Shown piece after piece: positions 44,852 through 53,136 of a DNA stretch of 64,000 nucleotides. Numbering within the stretch: position 1 is the first letter of the stretch; each line of letters begins with the position of its first letter. The DNA is taken from assembly GCA_963707905.1 (NCBI GenBank), contig CAVPSA010000025.1, positions 310,001-374,000 of the forward strand, given 5' to 3'. The stretch is from DASXKD01 sp963707905. GTDB lineage: Bacteria > Actinomycetota > Actinomycetes > Streptosporangiales > Streptosporangiaceae. The notes under the pieces are model-generated. The model was given only the letters and a program-made list of their open reading frames with translations. It ran no database searches and had not been told where the DNA came from. A program made the position numbers and the translations under genes.

Positions 44852-45850
44852 TCAGAGCACGTCGTGGCCGGGGCGCGGCTCGGCCGGGATCGGCCGTGGC
44901 TGCGCCGGGATGCGGCCGAGCCTGCCCGCCTGGTAGTCCTCGAAGGCCCGGACCAGTTCGTCCCTGGTGTTCATCACGAACGGGCCGTACGCGGCCACCG
45001 GCTCCCTGATCGGCTCACCGCCCAGGAGCAGCAGGTCGAAGTCCTTGCCGGGACCCTGCTGCCGCTCGGCGGCGCCGAACGTGATCGAGCCGCCGGGCCC
45101 GAACACGACGAGCTGGCCGGTGCGCACCGGGCGGCGCTCGGCGCCCACGGTGCCGTTCCCGGCCAGGACGTAGCCGAGAGCGTTGAATTCGGGCCGCCAG
45201 GGCAGCCGGACCTGGGCACCGGGGGACACGGTCGCGTGCACCACGCTGATCGGCGTGTGGGTGACGCCTGGGCCCTCGTGGCCGGCCAGGTCCCCGGCTA
45301 TGACCCGGAGCAGCGCCCCGCCGTCGGCGGACGAGAGCAGCGCCACCTCGCCGGCCCGGATGTCCTGGTAGCGGGGGTTGGTCATCTTGAGCCGGGCGGG
45401 CAGGTTCACCCAGAGCTGGAAGCCGTGGAACAGTCCGCCGCTGACGACGAGTTCCTCCGGCGGCTCTTCGATGTGCAGGATTCCGCCGCCCGCGGTCATC
45501 CACTGGGTGTCGCCGTTGGTGATCAGCCCGCCACCGCCGTTGGAGTCCTGGTGGCGGAAGGTGCCGTCGATGATGTAGGTCACCGTCTCGAAACCCCGGT
45601 GCGGGTGCCACGCGGTGCCCTTGGGCTCGCCGGGCGCGTAGTCGACCTCGCCCATCTGGTCCATGTGGATGAACGGGTCGAGTCGGGCCAGGTCAACCCC
45701 GGCGAATGCGCGCCGGACCGGGAAGCCTTCGCCCTCGAAACCGGACGGCGCGGTCGTCACCGACAGCACCGGGCGGTCCACGGCCGCGGTGGCGTCAGGT
45801 CCCTGGACGCGCGGCAGCACCAGAATGTCCTCGACAGTGACAGCGGGCAT
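44852..45850 (-). CDS. Pirin-family cupin protein
   Basis: 332 residues from ATG at 45850, with GGAGGAG upstream. The two-cupin fold is seen from HPHRGFETVTYIIDG (metal-binding histidines, about 82-97), THMTAGGG-type turn (QWMTAGGGILHIEE, with His and Glu ligands) and the pirin C-terminal domain ending RDELVRAFEDYQAGRLG. Family members include quercetin dioxygenases and redox-linked regulators; the exact role is not predictable. It is divergent from the first methyltransferase. Confidence 0.9.
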   Translation of the reverse strand: MPAVTVEDILVLPRVQGPDATAAVDRPVLSVTTAPSGFEGEGFPVRRAFAGVDLARLDPFIHMDQMGEVDYAPGEPKGTAWHPHRGFETVTYIIDGTFRHQDSNGGGGLITNGDTQWMTAGGGILHIEEPPEELVVSGGLFHGFQLWVNLPARLKMTNPRYQDIRAGEVALLSSADGGALLRVIAGDLAGHEGPGVTHTPISVVHATVSPGAQVRLPWRPEFNALGYVLAGNGTVGAERRPVRTGQLVVFGPGGSITFGAAERQQGPGKDFDLLLLGGEPIREPVAAYGPFVMNTRDELVRAFEDYQAGRLGRIPAQPRPIPAEPRPGHDVL

Positions 45851-46047
45851 GTCGTCTCCTCCGCTCGGGCGCGGGTGCGCTCACCTAACAGTAGTTCCGT
45901 CGGCTACAACAGTTGTTGATAGTTCAACATTCCCGCGCCGGACAGCCCCGGTGCCCGGTTTACGTGGATGGCCATCGTTGCCCTGGAATTGGCGTAACGC
46001 ACTACTATCTCGTCAGCGGCTGCTGCAGTAGACGGGAGGCGGGGGCG

Positions 46048-46845
46048 GTGAAGCCCGAGATCAACACCGCTAAACCGCACGCTGCCCGCGTGTACGACTT
46101 CTACCTGGGCGGTAAGGACCACTTCGCGGCCGACAGGGAAACCGGCCAGGCACTGATGCGGGTGGTGCCGACCATCCGCGCCGCGGCGCGGGAGAACCGG
46201 GCGTTCCTGGGGCGGGCGGTGCGGTTCCTGGTGGCGGAGGCGGGGATCCGGCAGTTTCTGGATATTGGGACGGGGCTGCCGTCGGCGAACAATGTGCATG
46301 AGGTGGCGCAGGGGCTGGTGCCTTCGTGCCGGGTGGTGTACGTGGATAACGATCCGATCGTGCTGGCGCATGCGCGGGCGTTGCTGACCAGTTCGGCGGA
46401 GGGGAAGACCGCTTATATTCATGCGGATCTGCGGGAGCCGGAGAAGATCTTGTCGGATCCGGTGACCAGGGCGACGCTGGATTTTTCTCAGCCGGTCGGG
46501 CTGATGCTGGTGGCGGTGCTGCATTTTGTGCCGGATGAGGCGCAGCCGCGGCGGATCGTGGACACCCTGCTCGGCGCGCTGCCCTCCGGCAGCTACCTGG
46601 TCGCCTCGCACGCGACGCCGGAGTACTACCCGGACCGGGGAGCCGAGGCGGCGCGCATCTACCACCAGCGCGGGATTCCGTTCCAGTTCCGGACCGCGGA
46701 CGAGTTCGCCGAACTGGCGTTCCGCGGCCTGGAGATGCTGGAGCCGGGGGTGGTGTCAGTGCCGGAGTGGCGGCCGGACTCCGACGACCTGCGGCCGCTG
46801 CCGGCCGAGGTGGCCTGGAATGGCGGAGTGGCCCGCAAGCCGTAG
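46048..46845 (+). CDS. SAM-dependent methyltransferase, DUF574 family, paralogue A
   Basis: 265 residues from GTG at 46048, eight bases after GGGAGG. The family starts with TAKPHAARVYDFYLGGKDHFAADR and has a Rossmann SAM-binding loop FLDIGTGLPSANNVHEVAQ (about 71-89), the ribose-binding acid in VVYVDNDPIVLAHARALL, and LMLVAVLHFVPD. Actinomycetes carry many paralogues, some near antibiotic or stress genes, with no general substrate known. The middle (46181-46598) is identical to that of paralogue C and uses AT-richer codons than the ends. Confidence 0.88.
   Translation: MKPEINTAKPHAARVYDFYLGGKDHFAADRETGQALMRVVPTIRAAARENRAFLGRAVRFLVAEAGIRQFLDIGTGLPSANNVHEVAQGLVPSCRVVYVDNDPIVLAHARALLTSSAEGKTAYIHADLREPEKILSDPVTRATLDFSQPVGLMLVAVLHFVPDEAQPRRIVDTLLGALPSGSYLVASHATPEYYPDRGAEAARIYHQRGIPFQFRTADEFAELAFRGLEMLEPGVVSVPEWRPDSDDLRPLPAEVAWNGGVARKP
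46181..46598 (+). repeat. Methyltransferase core block, copy A (418 bp)
   Basis: Identical by eye to 47992-48409. Its first 223-bp core also matches 47044-47266. The block covers the SAM-binding half of the protein. Third positions are visibly AT-richer (GATATTGGG, AATGTGCATGAG) than in the flanks. Confidence 0.88.
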
Positions 46846-46868
46846 GCTTTGCGGAAATGGCGGCGTGA

Positions 46869-47699
46869 ATGGCTGCCACCGCAACCGGGAGCACGGGCTT
46901 GATGGAGCCGAGGATCGACACAGAGAAACCGCACACGGCCCGCATCTACGACTACTACCTGGGGGGCAACGACAACTTCGCGGCCGACCGGCGGACGGCC
47001 GAGCGGGCGATGCAGAGCTGGCCCGCGGTACGCACCGCGGTCAGGGAGAACCGGGCGTTCCTGGGGCGGGCGGTGCGGTTCCTGGTGGCGGAGGCGGGGA
47101 TCCGGCAGTTTCTGGATATTGGGACGGGGCTGCCGTCGGCGAACAATGTGCATGAGGTGGCGCAGGGGCTGGTGCCTTCGTGCCGGGTGGTGTACGTGGA
47201 TAACGATCCGATCGTGCTGGCGCATGCGCGGGCGTTGCTGACCAGTTCGGCGGAGGGGAAGACCGCCTACATCCAAGCGGACCTGCGGGAGCCGGAGAAG
47301 ATCCTGAACGACCCGGTGACCAGGCAGACGCTGGACTTCACCCAGCCGATCGCGCTGATGCTGGTCGCGGTGCTGCACTTCGTACCCGACAGCGACGGCC
47401 CACGGCCGATCGTGGACACGCTGCTCGGCGCACTGCCCTCGGGCAGCTACCTGGTCGCCTCCCATGTCACGCCGGAGCACGACCCCGAGGGAGTGGGCGG
47501 CCTGGAGCGCACCTACCAGGCCTCGGGGCTGCCCGCGCAGGCGCGCGTCGCCGACGACTTCGCCGGCCTGGCGTTCCGCGGGCTGGACATGGTGGATCCG
47601 GGACTGGTGCTTGTCTCCGAATGGCGCCCGGATACCGAGCGCGTGCGGCCGCAGGCGTCGGAGGTCAACTGGTATGGCGCGATCGCCCGCAAGCCCTGA
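46869..47699 (+). CDS. SAM-dependent methyltransferase, DUF574 family, paralogue B
   Basis: 276 residues from ATG at 46869; the Met at 46902 is an alternative because the first 11 residues are poorly conserved and no strong ribosome site is seen. Family features match paralogue A: KPHTARIYDYYLGGNDNFAADR, FLDIGTGLPSANNVHEVAQ, VVYVDNDPIVL. Only 47044-47266 is identical to A and C. After it the codons become GC-rich again and the protein diverges (HFVPDSDGPRPIVD). So this gene is a mosaic. It lies 23 bp after A, probably in one transcript. Confidence 0.88.
   Translation: MAATATGSTGLMEPRIDTEKPHTARIYDYYLGGNDNFAADRRTAERAMQSWPAVRTAVRENRAFLGRAVRFLVAEAGIRQFLDIGTGLPSANNVHEVAQGLVPSCRVVYVDNDPIVLAHARALLTSSAEGKTAYIQADLREPEKILNDPVTRQTLDFTQPIALMLVAVLHFVPDSDGPRPIVDTLLGALPSGSYLVASHVTPEHDPEGVGGLERTYQASGLPAQARVADDFAGLAFRGLDMVDPGLVLVSEWRPDTERVRPQASEVNWYGAIARKP
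47044..47266 (+). repeat. Methyltransferase core block, copy B (223 bp, shorter)
   Basis: Identical by eye to the corresponding parts of copies A (46181-46598) and C (47992-48409). The right edge is abrupt: GCCTACATCC here against GCTTATATTC in A and C. Confidence 0.85.
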
Positions 47700-47834
47700 T
47701 GGCCGCCGGGCCCGGGCGGGCGGCGCGGTCGGCGCTGGCTGGCGGCGCTGGCTGGCGGCGGTCATGCGAGGTGACGGCGTGGCCGGTTACGAACCAGTAG
47801 GATCGCGACCTGACACCACGAACGGGCGGTAATC

Positions 47835-48656
47835 GTGACAGGACAAGGCACCGGGCGCGCTGGCCTGGAAATCGACACCACAAAGCCGCACCCGGCCCGC
47901 ATGTACGACTATTTCCTGGGCGGCAAGAACAACTTCGCCGTGGACCGGGAAACGGCGGAAAGAGCCCTGCAGAGCTGGGGCACCGTGCGGACCGCGGCGC
48001 GGGAGAACCGGGCGTTCCTGGGGCGGGCGGTGCGGTTCCTGGTGGCGGAGGCGGGGATCCGGCAGTTTCTGGATATTGGGACGGGGCTGCCGTCGGCGAA
48101 CAATGTGCATGAGGTGGCGCAGGGGCTGGTGCCTTCGTGCCGGGTGGTGTACGTGGATAACGATCCGATCGTGCTGGCGCATGCGCGGGCGTTGCTGACC
48201 AGTTCGGCGGAGGGGAAGACCGCTTATATTCATGCGGATCTGCGGGAGCCGGAGAAGATCTTGTCGGATCCGGTGACCAGGGCGACGCTGGATTTTTCTC
48301 AGCCGGTCGGGCTGATGCTGGTGGCGGTGCTGCATTTTGTGCCGGATGAGGCGCAGCCGCGGCGGATCGTGGACACCCTGCTCGGCGCGCTGCCCTCCGG
48401 CAGCTACCTCGCCGCGACACATGTCACGGCCGAGCACGACCCGGACACGCTGGCCGGGGCCGGCCGGGCTTACCAGGAGAGAGGGCTCACCGGCCAGATC
48501 CGCTCCGCCGACGAGTTCGCCGAACTGGCGTTCCGTGGCCTGGAGCTGGTCGACCCGGGGCTGACCCTGGTGTCCGAGTGGCGGCCGCGCGGCGCTGGGC
48601 CCCGGCCGATGCCCTCGGAGGTCAACGCTTACGGCGGTGTCGCCCGCAAACCGTAG
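47835..48656 (+). CDS. SAM-dependent methyltransferase, DUF574 family, paralogue C
   Basis: 273 residues from GTG at 47835. Family start TTKPHPARMYDYFLGGKNNFAVDR, then the same SAM loop and HFVPDEAQPRRIVDTLLGALPSGSY as paralogue A. The 418-bp core is identical to A while both ends are distinct. This leaves the substrate-side N- and C-terminal parts as the only regions that differ among the three paralogues. It stands 135 bp after B; the spacer has a short GCTGGCTGGCG repeat. Confidence 0.88.
   Translation: MTGQGTGRAGLEIDTTKPHPARMYDYFLGGKNNFAVDRETAERALQSWGTVRTAARENRAFLGRAVRFLVAEAGIRQFLDIGTGLPSANNVHEVAQGLVPSCRVVYVDNDPIVLAHARALLTSSAEGKTAYIHADLREPEKILSDPVTRATLDFSQPVGLMLVAVLHFVPDEAQPRRIVDTLLGALPSGSYLAATHVTAEHDPDTLAGAGRAYQERGLTGQIRSADEFAELAFRGLELVDPGLTLVSEWRPRGAGPRPMPSEVNAYGGVARKP
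47992..48409 (+). repeat. Methyltransferase core block, copy C (418 bp)
   Basis: Identical by eye to 46181-46598 in paralogue A. Flanks differ at once on both sides. Confidence 0.88.
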
Positions 48657-48905
48657 CGCCCGGCCGCCGCCCTCCGGCCCCGGCCCAGGCCCGCGGTCCC
48701 CGGCCGCTCCGGCGGTCCGCCCGCGGCCGTGGCGCCTGGCCCCGCCCTCCGGCCCCGGCCCCGGCCCCGGCCCAGGCCCCGCGGTCCCCGCCCTCCGGCT
48801 CCGGCCCCGGCCCGCCGGCCCCCGCCCTCCGGCCCCGGCCCCCGGTCCCCGCCCTCCGGCTCAGGCCCGCGGTCCCCGGCCCCCACGGGTCCCTACCCGT
48901 CGGCG
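48657..48905. repeat. Low-complexity CCGGCCC/CCGCCCTCC repeat tract
   Basis: About 250 bp of repeating CCCTCCGGCCCCGGCCC and CCCGCGGTCCCCGG units follow methyltransferase C. Open frames through it give only Pro/Gly/Arg repeats and I do not call them genes. The stretch 48906-49110 has a small hairpin (GCGGACT-TGA-AGTCCGC near 49038) and no gene. Confidence 0.7.
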
Positions 48906-49110
48906 CCGCGGTCCCCGTCCGCCGGGCCCGGCGGACGGACTCCCACCCGTGTCTCAGCTATCCCTTGGGTCACTCCTGGCTGCCTTGTTGACCTGCCCGG
49001 CCGCCGCCGCCGGCCCGCAGGGCGGAGCAAGCCGCCGGCGGACTTGAAGTCCGCGGCCAGAGAGTGGTTGTGTAGACACTGAGTACCGAGACGGTTACCG
49101 CCGTTGGGTA

Positions 49111-49180
49111 ACACCGCAGTTTGTAGTACCGCAGTTTGCAACAGCGCAGTTGAGCACCGCAGTTTCAAGCACTGCGTCGC
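49111..49180 (+). repeat. Short spaced repeats CACCGCAGTTTG upstream of the stress protein gene
   Basis: Four to five imperfect copies of an about 12-bp core (ACCGCAGTTTG, ACCGCAGTTTG, AGCGCAGTTGA, ACCGCAGTTTC, ACTGCGTC) spaced about 14-18 bp lie 40-100 bp before the gene at 49217. Helical-phase spacing would suit a regulator-binding array. Confidence 0.5.
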
Positions 49181-49216
49181 GCAAGACCGCGCGCCTCGCG
49201 AGGAAGGAGCGCTGCC

Positions 49217-49759
49217 GTGTCCGGCGTAGGTCGGGTCATCGTCGGCGCGAGCGGCTCGCCGGGCAGCCTCCGGGCGCTGCGTCACGCGGAGGACCTGGCC
49301 CGCCACAGTGTTGCCACCCTGACACCCGTTCTGGCCTGGGTACCGCCGGGCGGTGAACTCGCTGCCCGGCAGCCGTGCCCGGCCCTGGTCCGCCTCTGGC
49401 AGGAAGCCGCCTGGCAGCGGCTCTGGGCAGCGCTTGAGGGGGCCTGGGGCCAGATCCCCGGCGACCTCTCCGTCCAGCCGGTCGTGCAGCGCGGCCAGCC
49501 CGGGCCGGTCCTGGTCGCCCTCGCTTGCCGGCCCGATGATCTGCTCATTGTGGGTGCGGGCCGGCGCGGCATGGGGGCCTGGCCGGGCCGCGGCCGGGTG
49601 GGCCGGTACTGCTTGTCCCACGCGCTATGCCCGGTCCTGGCTGTACCACCTGCCAGCCTTGCCAGGGAAGGCCGTGGCCTGCACGGCTGGGCGCGGCGGC
49701 GGCGGGGCCTGGGCGTCGAGCAGATCCTGCGCAGCGACGGCGGCAGCATCCCCGCATAG
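49217..49759 (+). CDS. Universal stress protein-like protein
   Basis: 180 residues from GTG at 49217 with AAGGAG upstream. A single UspA fold: VIVGASGSPGSLRALRHAEDLAR at the start, and near 113-145 a loop DLLIVGAGRRGMGAWPGRGRVGRYCLSHALCPVLAVPP, which carries the G-2x-G-9x-G(S/T) nucleotide motif in altered form (RVGRYC instead of GS), so ATP binding is uncertain. The C-terminal 30 residues are Arg-rich, and the last codons and TAG stop lie in a 22-bp tandem repeat. Confidence 0.8.
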   Translation: MSGVGRVIVGASGSPGSLRALRHAEDLARHSVATLTPVLAWVPPGGELAARQPCPALVRLWQEAAWQRLWAALEGAWGQIPGDLSVQPVVQRGQPGPVLVALACRPDDLLIVGAGRRGMGAWPGRGRVGRYCLSHALCPVLAVPPASLAREGRGLHGWARRRRGLGVEQILRSDGGSIPA

Positions 49760-49830
49760 CCACGGCAGCATCCCGGCGTAGCCGCGGAAGCATCCCCGCA
49801 TAACCGCGGCAGCATGCCGTGCGGCCACGG
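49743..49830 (+). repeat. 22-bp tandem repeat spanning the stress protein stop codon
   Basis: Four units of about 22 bp (GCAGCATCCCCGCATAGCCACG and variants) start at 49743, 49765, 49787 and 49809, with a decayed fifth. The stop TAG of the stress protein is within unit 1. Changes in copy number would not change the protein, but a TAG-to-GTAG unit phase shift would extend it. Confidence 0.75.
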
Positions 49831-49986
49831 CGGCGTTATCGCGCAGCCACAGCGCGGCCTCACCGCGTAGCGGCGTCGCGCCCGGCCTAGGGCAGCCACG
49901 GCCACCCCGGCTACCCTGTGCCTAGGCACGCCACCGGACTATCCCGGCAACCAGGCCCCAGCCGTCGTCACGCAGGGAGGCGATCC

Positions 49987-50505
49987 ATGCCACCGCCTCA
50001 GGGCAAGGAACTCGAGGAGATCAGGGCGCGCAGGCAGAAGCTGCGCGAAAAGTACATGCACGGTCGCGGTGAGCGGCCTGCCACCACGGTGCAAGGCGTG
50101 CACCATCTTGCCCTGATCTGCAAGAACGTCGAGGAGACCATCCAGTTCTACCAGGAGTTTCTCGGCTTCCCGCTGGTGGAACTTGTGGAGAACCGGGACT
50201 ATGCGGGCTCCAGCCACTTCTTCTTCGACATCGGCAACCGCAACATGCTTGGGTTCTTCGACTTCCCCGGCCACGAACACCCGGCGTTCAGCGAGACCAT
50301 CGGCGGGGTCCAGCACCTGGCCATCTCCATCTCGCCGGAACAGTTCGACGCCGCGAAGAAGAAGCTCGACGAGGCCGGCGTGGACTACCTCGGACCGGAT
50401 CGTGGCGTGGAAGAAAGCATGTACTTCCGCGACCCGAACGGGGTGAACGTCGAGCTGTACCGCGAAGAACTCGGCATCTTCGACGGCCGGCGGCTGCTCG
50501 ACTGA
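49987..50505 (+). CDS. VOC-family (glyoxalase/extradiol dioxygenase-like) protein
   Basis: 172 residues from ATG at 49987, seven bases after GGGAGG. A charged helix (1-35) precedes one VOC domain: VHHLALICKNVEETIQFYQEFLGFPLVEL, FFFDIGNRNMLGFFDF, GVQHLAISISPEQFDAAKKKLDEAGV and SMYFRDPNGVNVELYRE. Candidate metal ligands are His at about 39, His at about 110 and Glu at about 157, the usual 2-His-1-Glu set. The fold covers glyoxalases, dioxygenases and resistance proteins; the substrate is unknown. Confidence 0.85.
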   Translation: MPPPQGKELEEIRARRQKLREKYMHGRGERPATTVQGVHHLALICKNVEETIQFYQEFLGFPLVELVENRDYAGSSHFFFDIGNRNMLGFFDFPGHEHPAFSETIGGVQHLAISISPEQFDAAKKKLDEAGVDYLGPDRGVEESMYFRDPNGVNVELYREELGIFDGRRLLD

Positions 50506-50590
50506 CTCGACGGCTGACGGCCGACGGCCGACGGCCGACGGCTGCCCGACTGACCCGACTGACTCGACGGCCGGCGGCTGCCCGGCCCGC
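50497..50590 (+). repeat. CGACGGCYGA short tandem repeats
   Basis: The end of the VOC gene and the spacer to 50598 hold repeats of CGACGGC(C/T)GA and GACTGAC units of 7-10 bp. No function seen. Confidence 0.6.
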
Positions 50591-50598
50591 TGAGCGGG

Positions 50599-51045
50599 TC
50601 AGGAACCGGCGGGCCGGAGTTCCCGCCTGATCACCAGGCGCATTCCCGTCCAGGTCTCGTCGATGGCGCAGATCTTGTTGTCCACCAGGCCGGTGGGCAG
50701 TGCCACCTCCCGCACCACGTGGTCGGTCATGTCGGTGGGGACCCGGGCCGCCCGCTTCGGCCAGGCGATCCACAGCCCGCACGCCGGGGCCATGAGCGCA
50801 CGCAGCGCGGGAAGCTGTGCCTCCAGCTCCTCGCGCCAGCGCACGAAGACCACGATCACATCCAGCGGCCCGGTGCCCGGCAGGCCATCTGCCACGTCGG
50901 TACCGGACAGCGCCGCCAGGCCGTCGGCGAACCCAGGTGGCCCGCTGCCGACCGCCACCGCGTGGCCGGGCTTGATGCCGAGCTTGCGCGGCAGCGGCGT
51001 GCCGGAGTAACCGGCCGGTCTCGCGCCGCCGGTGGGGGAGGCCAC
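50599..51045 (-). CDS. DUF3052 family protein
   Basis: 148 residues from GTG at 51045, one base after the TAA of the upstream gene (TAACGTG), so translation is probably coupled. The family pattern is visible: GYSGTPLPRKLGIKPGHAVAV, PLDVIVVFVRWREELEAQLPALRALMAPACGLWIAWPKRAARVPTDMTDHVVREVALPTGLVDNKICAIDETWTGMRLVIRRE. DUF3052 proteins are widespread in actinomycetes and often lie near stress or cell-division genes; the biochemical role is unknown. Confidence 0.85.
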   Translation of the reverse strand: MASPTGGARPAGYSGTPLPRKLGIKPGHAVAVGSGPPGFADGLAALSGTDVADGLPGTGPLDVIVVFVRWREELEAQLPALRALMAPACGLWIAWPKRAARVPTDMTDHVVREVALPTGLVDNKICAIDETWTGMRLVIRRELRPAGS

Positions 51046-51046
51046 G

Positions 51047-51673
51047 TTACGAGTGGGACTTGAGCGTGCCCAGGCCCGCACCGGACAGGTCGGCGAGGGC
51101 GGCGGAACGCCCGGTCATGGCGAGGATCAGTGACAGGTGCGGCCCGGCCACCTCCGGCCCACTGCCGGTGGACCAGCCGGTGTCCGTGGCGCGCAGGGTC
51201 ACCCCGTTGATCCGCTGCTTGGCGCCGACGATCAGGTTCGATCCCTTGTAGAAATCCGCGACCCGGTTCAGCGCCTCCTCCGGGTACTCGTGCGGGATAC
51301 CGAGCGGCGTGCGGATGTCCGCCGAGTGGATCACCGCCTCACCGAGCATTGCCTCCACCGGGCCCGGCGGGTGGGTGGTGTCCTTGAGGTGGCTGCGGAA
51401 GTTCGCCAGGCCGTCGCCTGGTTTCGCGGTCGCCTCCGCAGCCACGCCCTTCGCGGTCATCGTATTGAAGCGAAATCCTGCCCCCGCGAGCGAGACGAGG
51501 AACCTGGGCGGTGTCATCCGCGCCGTCGCGATCATGTGCCCGAGCACGTCCCGGACGGTCCAGCCCTCGCACAGCGACGGCGTCGCCCATTGGCCGTCAG
51601 TGAGGGTGCCGAGATCGGCCACGAGCGCTTCGCGTTCGGCGTGAATGAGTGGCCAAGGGCTTGTCGTGGCCAT
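51047..51673 (-). CDS. DinB/maleylpyruvate isomerase-type protein (TIGR03083-like)
   Basis: 208 residues. A four-helix-bundle DinB-like protein with the actinobacterial pattern EREALVADLGTLTDGQWATPSLCEGWTVRDVLGHMIATARM, in which His (GHM) and later His (VIHSADIRTPLG) are typical metal ligands. Proteins of this group use or are thought to use mycothiol for detoxification or isomerisation. It is the upstream partner of the DUF3052 gene, with one base between them. Confidence 0.85.
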   Translation of the reverse strand: MATTSPWPLIHAEREALVADLGTLTDGQWATPSLCEGWTVRDVLGHMIATARMTPPRFLVSLAGAGFRFNTMTAKGVAAEATAKPGDGLANFRSHLKDTTHPPGPVEAMLGEAVIHSADIRTPLGIPHEYPEEALNRVADFYKGSNLIVGAKQRINGVTLRATDTGWSTGSGPEVAGPHLSLILAMTGRSAALADLSGAGLGTLKSHS

Positions 51674-51894
51674 GCTGTGCTCCCCTGCAGCTCAGAGTGC
51701 CGGCCGCCGCCGTAGATCCGGCTGCACCAGGTTAGCGCCGCGCGGCATCCGCATCCTGGCTTTGCGCCCGGCGGCACACGTGTCGCGGCCAGTCGCGCCC
51801 GGCGCGGCCGCTGCCGGCGGCCAGTCGTGGGCGTGCCAGGATATGGCCCGTGTCGCATGCCGAACCCGGCAGCTCGCAGGGCAGGAGGGGCGAG

Positions 51895-53124
51895 ATGGAG
51901 CGGATCGAGGCTGAACTGCTGATCCCTGGCAGTGGCGAGCCGGTCAGCGACGGAGTGGTGATCATCGAAGGCTCGGTGATCAGCTACGCCGGGCCGGCCA
52001 GCCAAGCACCGGCCACTCCCGGGGCCGTGGTGCACAGGACCGAAACGGTGATGCCGGGCATGTGGGACTGCCACGGCCATTTCCTCGGTGTGCGTGCGTT
52101 CGACCTTGGCCGGCTCCCGCTCGAACCCGTGCCGTTGCGGGCCGCGCGCTGTGCCCGCGACCTGAGGGCCGCGCTGCGGGCCGGCATCACCTCGGTCCGC
52201 GAGGTCGGCGGCATGGGCATTTACCTCGCCAGGGCGGTCGCCGAGGGCGTGCTCGAGGGCCCGGCCATCTACGCCGCCGGGGCGATCCTGAGCATCACGG
52301 GCGGCCACGCCGACCTGCACTCCTATCCGCTGCCGTGGATCGGCGACTTCGGTGTGCACTACGGCGAACTGCGGCTGGCCGACGGGCCCGCGGAGTGCAT
52401 GCGCGCGGTCAGGGAACAGTTGCGGCAGAACGCCCGGGTGATCAAGGTGTGTGCCTCGGGCGGGGTGATGTCTGAGATAGATGACCCGATCCACCAGCAG
52501 TTCACCATCGGCGAGCTGCGGGCGATCGTGGAGGTGGCCGGCCTCGCCGAGCGCGTCGTGGCGGCGCACTGCCACGGCAAGCCCGGCATCATGGCCGCGG
52601 TCGAGGCCGGCGTCCGCACCATCGAGCATGGCAGCTACCTCGACGATGAGGCCTGCGACGCGATGCGCGAAATGGGCGTCATACTCGTGCCGACCAGGGC
52701 GATCTTCGAGGACATCCTGGCGAACCTGGCGGCGGTGCCCGATTACGCGGCGGCCAAGCTCACCGCGATAGCCGGGCGGCACGCCGAATCGGTGTCCCGG
52801 GCGGTCGACCACGGAGTCACCATCGCGATGGGCACCGACATCGCGCTGACCGGCCCGGACCGCCCGAACTCCTGGGGGACCAACGGGGCCGAGCTTGCCC
52901 ACCTGGTACGGCTCGGGATGACGCCGCTGCAGGCGATAGCGGCGGCGACGGCCACCGCGCCGCTGACGCTCGGCCCGCAGGCACCCAGGTCCGGCAGGCT
53001 GGAACCCGGCTACGACGCCGACATCATCACCGTCACCGCGAATCCGCTCGCTGACATCGCGGTGCTCGGCCGCCCGGAGCACATCACCGGGGTCTGGGCG
53101 AATGGCCGCCGCGTGACAACCTGA
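51895..53124 (+). CDS. Amidohydrolase, imidazolonepropionase/Xaa-Pro dipeptidase-like
   Basis: 409 residues; ATG at 51895 follows GGAGGGG and is preferred over 51850. A metal-dependent hydrolase barrel: DCHGHF (HxH, about 58-62), IKVCASGG (bridging Lys), AAHCHGK and EHGSYL (His ligands), and GTDIALTGP (Asp). The final sheet (GRLEPGYDADIITVTANPLADI) is usual. Relatives hydrolyse cyclic amides, dipeptides or lactone-like compounds; the substrate cannot be named. It converges on araA, with 12 bp between stops. Confidence 0.88.
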   Translation: MERIEAELLIPGSGEPVSDGVVIIEGSVISYAGPASQAPATPGAVVHRTETVMPGMWDCHGHFLGVRAFDLGRLPLEPVPLRAARCARDLRAALRAGITSVREVGGMGIYLARAVAEGVLEGPAIYAAGAILSITGGHADLHSYPLPWIGDFGVHYGELRLADGPAECMRAVREQLRQNARVIKVCASGGVMSEIDDPIHQQFTIGELRAIVEVAGLAERVVAAHCHGKPGIMAAVEAGVRTIEHGSYLDDEACDAMREMGVILVPTRAIFEDILANLAAVPDYAAAKLTAIAGRHAESVSRAVDHGVTIAMGTDIALTGPDRPNSWGTNGAELAHLVRLGMTPLQAIAAATATAPLTLGPQAPRSGRLEPGYDADIITVTANPLADIAVLGRPEHITGVWANGRRVTT

Positions 53125-53136
53125 CGGCCGCCGGAA

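Noticed and set aside
48578..49047. Pro/Gly/Arg-rich open frames after methyltransferase C
   Set aside because: They are produced by the GC repeat tract; no start site, domain or conserved composition supports them.
49020..49080. tRNA-like hairpin near GCGGACT-TGA-AGTCCGC
   Set aside because: Only one arm can be formed; no acceptor stem, T-loop or anticodon arm was found.
49743..49830. Possible CRISPR array
   Set aside because: Units are head-to-tail 22-mers without spacers and no cas genes are near.
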